NCBI RefSeq assembly: GCF_034140825.1
Contig: NC_089040.1
Location: 2,177,501 to 2,241,500, forward strand
Origin: Oryza sativa Japonica Group
Lineage: Eukaryota; Streptophyta; Magnoliopsida; Poales; Poaceae
Direction of reading: 5' to 3'
Length of the DNA: 64,000 bases
A program made the position numbers and the translations under genes. Within the stretch, counting starts at the first letter, position 1, and each line of letters opens with the position of its first letter. Positions 55,117-64,000 of this stretch are shown here, piece by piece. The notes under the pieces were generated by a model. That model had not been told where the DNA came from, ran no database searches, and worked only from the letters and a program-made list of their open reading frames with translations.

Positions 55117-56429
55117 GGAATAAGTTTACTTTGTGACCCTCAAAACTAATCGAAATTTAATCCGTGACCCTAAACCAAAAAACTGGATATCTCGACCCCC
55201 AAACTCTTAAAACCAGTGCAATTTGACTCCCTCAGCGATTTTGGAGGGCGGTTTCGCTGACGTGGCGCCTACGTGGCGATATTGACCGAGTCTTTGATAC
55301 ATGTGGCGTTGACGTGGCACTTACGTGGCATTAGAATTAAAAACTATACGTGGGACCCATTAGTCATTCACACAAAACAAATTTGGGCCCCACATGTGGA
55401 TCTGAGTGGTTTTTGTTTCTTGTTGATGGAACCTGTTCTTGGATTTGGGGATCTGAGTGCCTTTTGATGATGGAAAGCAAAAGAAAAGAGAAGAAAAGAA
55501 AAGAAAAAAAAATCTTGCATTGGGTTTTGATCTCTCGGTTTATTGAATCCTTCGTCGCAACCCAAGAGAGGAATCCAAGCTGCTGCATTGGCGGCGGCGG
55601 CGAGGAAATCGGGAGCAATGGCGGAGAAGACGGCGGCCGACGGCGAGCTGTACTACTGTGCCCATACTGCAACAGCGGTTTCGTCGAGAAGATCGAGTCT
55701 GCCCGCGGCGCCGCCATCGCCATCGCCGCCGGTGGCAGCCCGGAATCCGGTGGCGGCGGCGCGATCTCCTCCATCTGGGCATGCATCATCGACGGCATGG
55801 TTGGCAACGGCAACGAAGATCCATCAACCACGTACAGCCAACGGTAGAAGATCGAAGGATGTGCTGCGGATGGGCGTGGCGGTGGCGGAGAGGCAGCTGT
55901 CCGACAACGACCTGCTTGATGAGCTCCTTTCGACGGCGAACGCAGCGAGCTGCGACCTGGTGGTCCAGGCGTCGGCGACGGCGCTGCCATCCTCTCCCGC
56001 ATCAGCTCCAGCCCACCGCCGCCGCCAGCCGAAGCTAGGTCGTGCAGCCCTAGCTTTCCTGCCGCCGCGCGCCACCGGCCGAAGGGAAGAAGGGGAGAGA
56101 GAGAGAAGGGAGAGGAGGAAGAAGGATGACTGACATATGGGCCCCACATATCAGTGGGCCCCACATTTCTTTTTGTCTGAATGACTAATAGGTCCCACGC
56201 ATATTTTTAAATTCTAATGACACGTAAGTGCCATGTCAACGCCACGTGTAACGAAGACTCGGTCAATATCGTTATGTAGGCGCCACGTAAGCGAAACCGC
56301 TCTCCAAATCACCGAGGGAGTCAAATTGTTCCGGTTTTAAGAGTTTAGAGTCGAGGTATCCGATTTTGTGGTTTAGGCTTATGGACTAAATTTCAATCAA
56401 CTTTGAGAGTGACCAAGTGAACTTATTCC
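55117..56429. mobile_element. Pack-MULE carrying a RING-ligase fragment
   Basis: Starts GGAATAAGTTTACTTTGTGA and ends GACCAAGTGAACTTATTCC, with long inverted repeats like the neighbouring MULE 81 bp to its left. Flanking 9-mers AAGATGAAA (55108-55116) and TAGATGAAA (56430-56438) match at 8 of 9 positions. The interior holds a host coding fragment at about 55600-55850 and GC-rich sequence. No transposase. Confidence 0.85.
55600..55850 (+). pseudogene. Captured zinc-ribbon part of a RING-type E3 ligase gene
   Basis: One frame reads MAEKTAADGELYYC, and the next frame reads CPYCNSGFVEKIESARGAA. Together they resemble the N-terminal C-x2-C...C-x2-C zinc ribbon of plant RHC/RNF126-like RING-H2 ubiquitin ligases (typically Y-x-C-x2-C, a spacer, then C-P-x-C-x-x-G-F-x-E-E-I). 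The spacer between the two Cys pairs is missing and the parts are in different frames, so capture involved a deletion. The catalytic RING itself is absent. The downstream sequence VAVAERQLSDNDLLDELL may derive from the same donor. Confidence 0.6.
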
Positions 56430-56453
56430 TAGATGAAAACACCATATCATTTG

Positions 56454-56584
56454 TCACGGTCACCGAGCCGGATCAACCGGTGGACCGACCGGACCGGCAC
56501 GGAAACAGCTACTGTACCTGACCACCGTCACGTGACACCACGCCCGGCCTCACCACCCTATCCAATTCCCCGTACATATCCCCA
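56454..56584 (+). repeat. 131-bp promoter fragment, copy B
   Basis: Matches 22291-22421 at 130 of 131 bases. The match stops at CATATCCCCA, exactly where the large MULE begins. Homology may extend left by about 20 bp (shared AAAACACCAT, 56436-56445) with an internal gap. Confidence 0.9.
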
Positions 56585-56768
56585 GAATTTTTTTTATTTA
56601 TAATTTTTTTTATTAAAAGTTTTACAAAAATAATTTTCCATTTTGAAAATTGACGGAAATAGTCGCCTACCGCCCTCTGGGAGGGCGATTTTTAAAAATC
56701 GCCCTCCCAGAGGGCGGCGAAAATGACGTGGCAGACGGCCGTTCGCTCTCGGGCGACGGCCGTCAACG

Positions 56769-57003
56769 AAATTTGCAGGCGGCCCCCTTGCCGCCCTCCG
56801 CGAGGGCGATTTTGTACTGTGCGGGGGGCCGCCTGCAAATGGGCGGCGAGGGGGGGCATGGAAATTTGCAGGCGGCCCCCTTGCCGCCCTCCGCGAGGGC
56901 GATTTTGCACTGTGCGGGGGCCCGCCTGCAAATGGGCGGCGAGGGGGCATGGAATTTTGCAGGCGGCCCCCTTGCCGCCCTGGGGGAGGGCGATTTTGTA
57001 CTG
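56769..57003. repeat. Subterminal ~92-bp tandem repeats of the large MULE
   Basis: Two and a half copies of a unit starting AATTTGCAGGCGGCCCCCTT, then GCCGCCCTCCGCGAGGGCGA, and ending CTGCAAATGGGCGGCGAGGG (near 56769, 56862 and 56953). Each unit contains GCCGCC/GGCGGC palindromes able to form hairpins. These may be transposase-binding repeats. Confidence 0.8.
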
Positions 57004-57749
57004 TGCTCTATATTTTTTTTATATAAATATCAATAGTTATCAAATCTTTTTATATTGAAAACTATACAAGATTAAAATCTCCAAGATTGGTAAAATACAA
57101 TTTTATTATTTTTTAGGGCATATTTGGAATGTTACCGTACAAATATTTTGTTAATGCCAAAATATAAGCAAGTTTTGGCACTACCAAATATTTGGTAAGG
57201 TAAAATTGCATTTGATCATATTTGGTTTGCTGCCAAAATGTAAAATTGTAGTGAAGAATGTTGTACATAATCTCAATTCTAGATTACGTATTACCAATTA
57301 ATAGGCTTCCATTTTCGTGTGTGGTGTGGTAGTGGGAAAGAAGATATGAAGAGGTTGCCTTCAGATTGTCAATTATATAGCGTCGTTTTCACTGCAATAT
57401 ATGTGAACTCAATGAGATACATTATTCATTAGATGTGACAAGACGATCACGCGTGGGCGTGATTCACTTTATGTCAACAGGCAGCGCCGAAAGTTGATAG
57501 TGATAACTCGAGCTGCCGCTTTTCATGTGTGCTGTTGTGGACTGTGCGCGCTACTGGATATGGCACTACCGTGAAGCGCCGAAAGTGTGTTGTTGTGAGC
57601 ATAAGTTGTTCAAGCACCATACGAATGAAAAGAACTACGTAGACGAGACAAACACAAGTAGTACTGCAGTAGTAATAGCAAAAGTAGTACTGCTTTACAA
57701 GTTTGTAAGCCAAAAGAAACGGTCACATAAGGACTGAAGAGGTAGAACA

Positions 57750-60515
57750 CTACTGACGAGGCCTCTTACCCCTGTCCCTCCTACCCTGCGCCCTAATGTG
57801 CCCCTGGGAGTACGTGAGTCGGTCCGGGGGTACGGCACGGCCAACCCGTCCTGCCTGTACAGGTGTGACCTCTGGCTGCTCCTGAGTGTGCGCCTCTGGA
57901 GCTCCTCCAAGCTGAGAGGAGCCTAGTACGTCCTGGTGGTCTGCACCGTGCAAGTCGTCATCGTAGAACTGGCTAGTAGGACCAGTCCTACCGGCGTGAG
58001 ACGAAGAGGCCCCAGTACCGAAGATCCCGGCTGCAAATCCTGCTGGACAAGGACCATCAGTTTCGTATAGGTATTTAACAGTATTAATAAAAAGTAAAGT
58101 ACCGTGTGGGCGAGGGATCGACGCTCCGTGAGAGGAAGAGCTGGCGAACGCGCCTGAAGAGGTGGCGAACGCCCCTGCGGAGCTCGCGGAAGCGCCGGTC
58201 GTGCCTGCGAACGCGCTCGAAGGCATACGAGGTCCTGCGATGAGGAAACGTGCAGTTAAAACATGGTGACACATTCGTGCAAAAGCTGAAACAAAAATGA
58301 ACTAATATCTGGGCTGAACTGTACCGTGCGAAACCGGTGCTGTAGGTCGCACTGCTCCGAAGCTAGGGGCGCTCGAAGACAAACGAGGTCCTGCTCCGAC
58401 GGTAGGACCGCGAGGCCGTGGGTGTACCGGACCAGCTGGAGGTACGACGTCCACGGCGCTGCGACAGGAGAAGACGCGCATGACCGCACGCATCTTCTCC
58501 TGCATCCGGTCGAAGGTCGACCTCTGCTCAACGTCAGTCAAGTGCAAACCTCTGTTCAACCTCACCTGGACTGCGGTGATATCGGCACTGATATCCCGTG
58601 CCGCATCAGCCTATGCAAGATGGAAATAAAAAATTCAGTAGTTGTCCTATATTATGCAAGATAAATGACATAATTGTTGGAAGTAATACAAATTGGACGT
58701 ACCGCCACGAAGTAGTCTCGGTCACGGTGCGTGGGATACGCGTCCGTGACAGCGGCAACGTGCGGCTCTGGGGCGTCTGGAGTGAAGGTCACACGCGCAC
58801 GAGTGCGAGGAAGGTACCAGCGAAGGTAGTCACGGTAGTTCTCCTCCGTGTGTGGGAAGAGCTCGTTGATCACCTCCTCTGTAGCTAACACCCAGTCGTC
58901 AACGTACTGCTGTACACGTGGAGCCCAAAGTGCGCCTGCTAGCTGTCCCCGTCGAGTCAACCTGTGAAGAGAGGTAAATTGTATGGCTCGATGATGTAAT
59001 TATCATAAAAATTTAGAAATGAACAATCCGAACTCACGAGTGGTCGGCAGGGGGGACGGTCGGCTGCACGTTGCCGGGAAACACCTGCCTAAGTCCGAAC
59101 TGTCTCATCACACGCTGCGGCCAGTGAGGCTCAACGAAAATGTCGAACACCATCGGCAGGATGGTGAGCCAGTAAGCCTGGTCGCGTGTGCACAAGGACG
59201 AAAGTCCTAGCGGTGCTCTCGCAGCGACGGCCTCTTCTGTGTACGGCTCCCAGATGACGTCGCTCGGCTGGAGACGGTCAAACTCGAACACGAAGTCCGG
59301 GTAACCACGTCTCACCTGGACGTGAGCGTAACGACGCTGCAATAAACATGATCGGAATTAGACATGTTATGTGAAGGAAAAAAAAAGAAGAGGACTGATA
59401 AACTTATAACGCAGCGAAGTTGCACTAACCCCACGTCGACACCAGTAAGTCCCCATCGTGGGACCGTCCTCTGGCCACTGCGCGCTGCGACCAACCCCGT
59501 AGGGTGCGCTGTCCACCACTGGTCGCCCTATGGCAAACCTCTCGGCTGCCCAAAGCTGAAGCAACATAGGACAGCCAGCGATGATCGCTCCCGCGTCAGT
59601 CTTCGTGCACGCCTCACAGAGGGCACGGTACGTGGCTGCTAGCACGGCAGAACCCCAGCTCCACTGCGGCACGTCCTGTGGCTGAGCATCCGCGATGGAC
59701 CGTGCGTAGTGGACCAGCCGGAAGTCCACAGCGTGCCCGTGGGTGCTAGTGAACATCACCCACCCGAACAACCACAACAGGTACGCCTCAAGGGAGCGTC
59801 GGACCGAGTAATCATCAGCGTCAGGGTGCAGAAGGTCCGCCTACAGTTAAGAATGAAATGTTAGTACAAAACACTGATCCGGTCGCAAATAAGCACGTAT
59901 GATAATAACAACTTATTTACTTACAGTGAACTGGAGCAACCAAGCCTTGCTAGGCCCGACTGTAGAGTACGGAGGAAGGGTGGTGGTCGGTCCTAGGTGT
60001 GGAAGGCGCATCACCTGCTCGAAGCGCGCAGTGATATCCTCCTTCCACCCAAAAACACCGTCGACGGGACCAACTGGTGCTCCCGCCAGCGGTAGCCCGA
60101 GCAGGTACGACACGTCCTGCAGTGTCGGAGCCATCTCCCCACAGGGAAGGTGGAACGTGTGCGTCTCAGGTCTCCAGCGGTCTACAAGAGCGGCAAGGAG
60201 TGACCGGTCTGCATCCCACCGCTTCGCTGGGTCACGGTCGTCCGCCGCCGCCTCAACAAGCCTACAAAGTGGTAGAAGGCCTGCCGCACGCAACCTGTAT
60301 AGAGCAAACTTCAAACATAAGTATAAAACAAAGCAAAGTTGAGTTGAAATGTGAACATACGCGTACCAAGGAACGTGACGGGGGTCGACACGCAACCACT
60401 CGCGCGACGTGCGTGGACGGAAGGTGCCGAGCTGTGCACCCTCGACTGCTGACAGGAACGAGCGGTGGTTCCTGTCAATCCCACGGTTCAACAGCGCCGG
60501 TGTGTCGTACGCCAT
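57750..60515 (-). CDS. Plant mobile domain (PMD) protein of the MULE
   Basis: Eight exons (60361-60515, 59925-60294, 59430-59840, 59038-59336, 58703-58961, 58325-58610, 58103-58234, 57750-58030) join in phase to 730 residues. The first ~470 residues match the plant mobile domain of MAIN/MAIL proteins: LLPLCRLVEAAADDRDPAKR, RWRPETHTFHLPCGEMAPTL, QDVSYLLGLPLAG, GWKEDI and YLLWLFGWVMF. The C-terminal ~250 residues are Pro/Ser/Ala-rich with a basic end (GRRDRGKRPRQ). PMD proteins occur both as host genes for silencing and development and as passengers in transposons; the biochemical role is unclear. The start is the ATG in MAYDTPALLNRG; a small upstream exon is possible because an AG acceptor precedes it. 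It lies tail-to-head with the transposase gene. Confidence 0.8.
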
Positions 60516-60809
60516 ACCTGCATCAAATAGGTTGATCAGAAACATATAAATAATTAGTTCAACATAAGTAATAAATGTTCATAAGCGAATTACTAACACA
60601 TATTAAACAAGAGTACAAACAAACAAAAGTGTTTAGTCCGAACACTCATCACGATAACATTATGATACAACACCGAATAGTTCGCAATACTACTAGTACA
60701 ACAATAGTCGGAGGTACTCATTACAACAAGATTGAATTGAAATTACACGATAGAAGTATTTAGTCCGAACACTCATTACATCATTTTATTTCCTAAATCG
60801 AAAGCATTG

Positions 60810-63521
60810 TTACACCATGGAATCGCCTGCTGCGCGACGACGCCTTGGCCTTGCGCGCCTGCTTGTTGTTCCTTCACCAGGTGGTCGCCTACCATCACTT
60901 GCCTGTCCAGATGGACTAGCATCTGCGCCGCTTGGAACTTCTGCATTCTTCGGGCATGTCTTGTAAGTATGGCCGCGCAGATCACACTTGCTGCAGCGTA
61001 AAGTCCTCCCACCTGCTTCTGACTCATCCATATCATTTCTGATGCGTCTAGTTTGGCGTCGACCCTTTTTCACCCTAAACTTAGATGGATCTGGAATATA
61101 AAAAACTTGGGCACTCAGCGTTGTGTAAGATCCTGAGATCCCGAACCCATATATCTCCTCACTCCATGTATGAAAGATTGCTTCTTTCCTGAAATAATTT
61201 GAGACGTACACATTGGGAGATATGCCACAATCACCGGCAGCAGCAAGAACGTGTGAGCAAGGAAGGTGATGAAGCTTCGGCTTCATACAACTGCAGGTAC
61301 ATCCACCATCCGCCTTCAAGAGACATTCCTGCACGGCTTGCTTGCGATAGATACCACGCCTGCTCCTATCAACACACATTATTTCATACCGATGCACTTG
61401 TGTGCCTTGAGCAACAACTCTATGTCTCCGTGCCTTTTTGATTTTATCTTCCATGTACTTTGTCACTACGTTGCCAAACACTATGTTGTTATCGGCCATG
61501 GACGGACCAATTTTCTTGTATCGATCCCTAAAGTAGGCTTGCGTGCCGTGAAGGATGAATTCAACAATAGCAACCAATGGAAGTACCCGAACTCCTCGCA
61601 TTACCCAGTTGTACACCTCTGCCAAATTGGTTGTCATTATGCCATACCGAGATCCATCGGTGTCGAACAATAGAGCCCACTTCTCCTTAGGCTCATTCTC
61701 AATCCACTGAGAGAAATTTCTGATGGCCGACCCTGACCTCCTTCTCATTGTTGGTGGGTCATCATGTAATGCACCAAGAGGTATGGGAGGCTCGTCACCT
61801 TCAACTTGTGGTCTGCGAGATTGCTCATCTGTTTGCTTCGTTGTCAACTCATCCAACTTGTCCCACAACTCATTAAATTTCTTCTCTTGGTTCTGTGCAC
61901 AGAGCCTCTTAAAGAGCTCCATAAGATGCTTGTTCTTGAATTGCTTGTAGAAATTTGCACCCATGTGACGCATGCACCACCGACTCCGAACATCAGGCCA
62001 CTTAGCTGGAAGTCCCTTCTCATCCCAACCGTTCTGCAAGTAGTCAATAGCCCGCAACATACCCGCATGACGATCATGTATAAGGCAAACGTTGGGCCTC
62101 ATACGCACCACTGCAATGTGCACTCTCTCTAGGAACCAGTACCAGCTTTCAGTGTTCTCACTCTCTACAAATGCAAAAGCCATAGGTAGAACCTGGTTGT
62201 TCCCATCACACCCAATTGCTGTCAATATCTGACCTCGGTATTTACCTGTCATAAAAGTTCCATCTATGCATAGAACAGGTCGACAATGCACAAAAGCATT
62301 GATGCAAGCACCCAATGAGAAAAAGGCTCTTTGCAGCACACTCTTTGTTCTATCTTCAACCGATGTAAATGTATGTAGGTCATAGTAAGTATTATTATTC
62401 CTCTGGGCAATGGTGGCTAACAAACGAGGCAAATTATCATAAGAAGCTTCAAATGTGCCATACCTCATCTCAATGATCTTTTGTTTGGCTCTCCAGGCCT
62501 TTGCATAGCTTATGGTGTACTTGAATTTGTTCTCGATGTGCCTAATAATTGATTTTGGTTCAAAGCCAATGTTACCAACAACACTGCTGTACATCTCACT
62601 TGCCACAAAAGCTGAAGTGATGTTTCGGTGATACTTCTCCACCCCTTGTAAGTAGCACTTGTGCTCGGTCACAATGCTAACTTTCCAATAATCATTCCAT
62701 TTACCCTTATATGCATGGACACGCCATGGACAATCTTCCTTCATGCACCTCACTTCATACACATAATTTGTTGACTTGACCACCCTAAACTCTCTCTGCA
62801 ATGAAACTGCCCAATGCTTCACCGCCTCCTTCATCTCATCCTTATGAGCATACCTTGCACCCTCAATTACCTCGTACTCCTTATACTCCCAGGGTACATG
62901 ATCACCCTCTGATATAACAAGACCAGAGAAGTCCTCATTTGCCCAATCAGTGGCCATTACATCACCTTCCTCATCGGATGATGCGTCGTCCTCCGCTTGC
63001 TCATTATCCGAATCTTCCCTCTCCATTTCATCAACAATTATACCGACTCTCTCCCCCTCATCCGCCATGCCCATGGCCTGCTCCTCCCTTGGTTGATTTT
63101 CCTCATTTTGCATCGATGGTCCAACAACATCCCCTGCATTGCTAGGACCCTCCACATCTTCGGTTTGCATTGAAACATTTGTATCTTTCTCTTGTACCGA
63201 CACAAATATAACGAGGGGCCATGACCGTTCAAAAGCCATTTCCACATACCGTCTCCAAGCAGCAGTGCTGTCCATCGGCATTAGTTCCCAAAAATAACCT
63301 TCTATTGCACGACTCACTACAACAGATACTGACATTGTGTAGACTTCTTGGTCTATTCTAAATCCTCTCAACAACCAACTATAAATTGACTGAAATGTTC
63401 TCTCCGCAGGCCTATCGATGCCCTTAGATGTCATTACAAAATCTGACAGATCAACACCATCTGGACCAAATCTAATATTTCCTTCACCGTGAACTATCTG
63501 AAATGTGACCTTACTTGACAT
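60810..63521 (-). CDS. MuDR-type MULE transposase
   Basis: Uninterrupted 903-residue frame starting at ATG 63521 (MSSKVTFQIVHGEGN). In order: an N-terminal ~110-residue segment seen in plant MULEs; an acidic linker (about 115-210); the MuDR DNA-binding region (about 225-305, CMKEDCPWRVHAYKG); the DDE core with LCIDGTF, CLIHDRHAG and NLAEVYNW, plus WCMRHMGANFYKQF; a SWIM zinc finger (CTCSCMKP...PCSHVLAAA); and a CCHC knuckle (CSKCDLRGHTYKTC) before a basic tail. All three acidic catalytic positions are present. A 5' leader intron is likely (donor after 63832, acceptor ending at 63527), with the promoter in the right TIR. Cut-and-paste transposition in the nucleus is the expected role. Confidence 0.93.
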   Translation of the reverse strand: MSSKVTFQIVHGEGNIRFGPDGVDLSDFVMTSKGIDRPAERTFQSIYSWLLRGFRIDQEVYTMSVSVVVSRAIEGYFWELMPMDSTAAWRRYVEMAFERSWPLVIFVSVQEKDTNVSMQTEDVEGPSNAGDVVGPSMQNEENQPREEQAMGMADEGERVGIIVDEMEREDSDNEQAEDDASSDEEGDVMATDWANEDFSGLVISEGDHVPWEYKEYEVIEGARYAHKDEMKEAVKHWAVSLQREFRVVKSTNYVYEVRCMKEDCPWRVHAYKGKWNDYWKVSIVTEHKCYLQGVEKYHRNITSAFVASEMYSSVVGNIGFEPKSIIRHIENKFKYTISYAKAWRAKQKIIEMRYGTFEASYDNLPRLLATIAQRNNNTYYDLHTFTSVEDRTKSVLQRAFFSLGACINAFVHCRPVLCIDGTFMTGKYRGQILTAIGCDGNNQVLPMAFAFVESENTESWYWFLERVHIAVVRMRPNVCLIHDRHAGMLRAIDYLQNGWDEKGLPAKWPDVRSRWCMRHMGANFYKQFKNKHLMELFKRLCAQNQEKKFNELWDKLDELTTKQTDEQSRRPQVEGDEPPIPLGALHDDPPTMRRRSGSAIRNFSQWIENEPKEKWALLFDTDGSRYGIMTTNLAEVYNWVMRGVRVLPLVAIVEFILHGTQAYFRDRYKKIGPSMADNNIVFGNVVTKYMEDKIKKARRHRVVAQGTQVHRYEIMCVDRSRRGIYRKQAVQECLLKADGGCTCSCMKPKLHHLPCSHVLAAAGDCGISPNVYVSNYFRKEAIFHTWSEEIYGFGISGSYTTLSAQVFYIPDPSKFRVKKGRRQTRRIRNDMDESEAGGRTLRCSKCDLRGHTYKTCPKNAEVPSGADASPSGQASDGRRPPGEGTTSRRARPRRRRAAGDSMV

Positions 63522-64000
63522 TGTGCCTGATGAAAACAATAACTGCGTTAACCTCGCATTTCTGTACTACGCCCTAAGTTACATTCTCTACAATATTGTT
63601 CTCTAAATTTCTAAAAGTAGGTTACATTCTCCAGATCAAACTAAACTACATCTTACAATTAACACTACTGTCTATGTCTCAATTCATACTATTATATTCT
63701 ATGCTCTGGATCTACACATATGTGCTGTGTGCTACAGATCTGCTAAAATATATGGAACTAAAACTAAAACGCAACATATGTACTCAAACGTAATATATTA
63801 GTACAAATGCAAAAGATGTATGGGAGCATACCTGTGATGAAGTGAGCGAACCAGCAGGGCTTCGCCGCTCCCCTTCTGCTGCCCTCCCCTCTCTCTCTCT
63901 TTCGTTTTTTTTGGATTTTTAGTGAATATAATGAAATTTCATAGGGGAGGGGCTGGGCTTTATAGGGGGGAGGCAAAAATCGCCCTCCCCCAGGGCGGCA

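Larger units (their letters stand above)
56585..64000 (-). mobile_element. Large MULE with transposase and PMD companion gene (runs off window)
   Basis: The left end is AT-rich followed by the hairpin GCCCTCTGGGAGGGCGATTT and its complement. The window ends with the inverted counterpart AAAAATCGCCCTCCCCCAGG, then GCGGCA, so the right terminus lies shortly past 64000. Between them are two minus-strand genes: a spliced plant-mobile-domain gene (57750-60515) and an uninterrupted MuDR-type transposase (60810-63521). The exact termini and target duplication cannot be seen because the right end is outside. All splice sites and frames needed are intact, so the element may be autonomous or recently so. 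The segment 57004-57749 is AT-rich, non-coding and probably includes a small degenerate MITE. Confidence 0.8.

Noticed and set aside
1-64000. LTR retrotransposons or other virus-like elements
   Set aside because: No long terminal repeats, gag-pol signatures or primer-binding sites were seen on either strand.

Overview
The window looks like nuclear DNA of a grass, almost certainly rice (Oryza). Genes have GC-rich, Ala/Arg/Gly/Ser-heavy first exons and AT-rich GT-AG introns. Intergenic DNA is packed with Stowaway/Tourist-type MITEs, long-TIR Mutator-like elements (MULEs), Pack-MULEs and Helitrons. The recognisable gene order (bromodomain GTE, MSRA5, ALKBH9-type demethylase) fits my memory of the short arm of rice chromosome 6; that placement is recollection and was not checked.

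Left part, about 3.3-21.2 kb, is a compact ordinary gene neighbourhood: a GTE-type bromodomain/NET factor (+), peptide methionine sulfoxide reductase A5 (-), an ALKBH9/10-type RNA demethylase (+) sharing a 307-bp divergent promoter with MSRA5, a tRNA-Ala(AGC), an intronless CAF1 deadenylase (+) and an intronless SAM-methyltransferase-like membrane protein (-). A 1.84-kb chimeric Pack-MULE carrying pieces of a UDP-glycosyltransferase gene and a threonine aldolase gene sits directly upstream of the GTE promoter.

Middle part, about 23.4-50.9 kb, is a head-to-tail duplication of a ~13.7-kb unit separated by 198 bp. Each unit carries an F-box/leucine-rich gene (-), a truncated MULE, an orphan gene with an internal ~100-residue repeat (+), a ~4.0-kb Helitron and a pair of Tourist MITEs. 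The two units are almost identical except for one ~2.4-kb block over F-box exons 2-3 and adjoining introns, where they clearly differ. Both outer flanks hold small relics of sequence found inside the unit.

Right part, about 51-64 kb, is transposon territory. It holds an NLR coiled-coil fragment, two MULEs of the same TIR family as the one at 1.2 kb (one carrying a RING-ligase fragment, one carrying a nested hAT-type MITE), and a large MULE that runs off the window. The large MULE has an uninterrupted MuDR-type transposase and a spliced plant-mobile-domain companion gene. A 131-bp promoter fragment present at 22.3 kb recurs at 56.45 kb and is cut off exactly where the large MULE begins, which predicts what lies just past base 64000.

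I saw no CRISPR array, no organellar insert and no LTR retrotransposon. Exon limits were read by eye from splice consensus and reading frame, with no transcript evidence.
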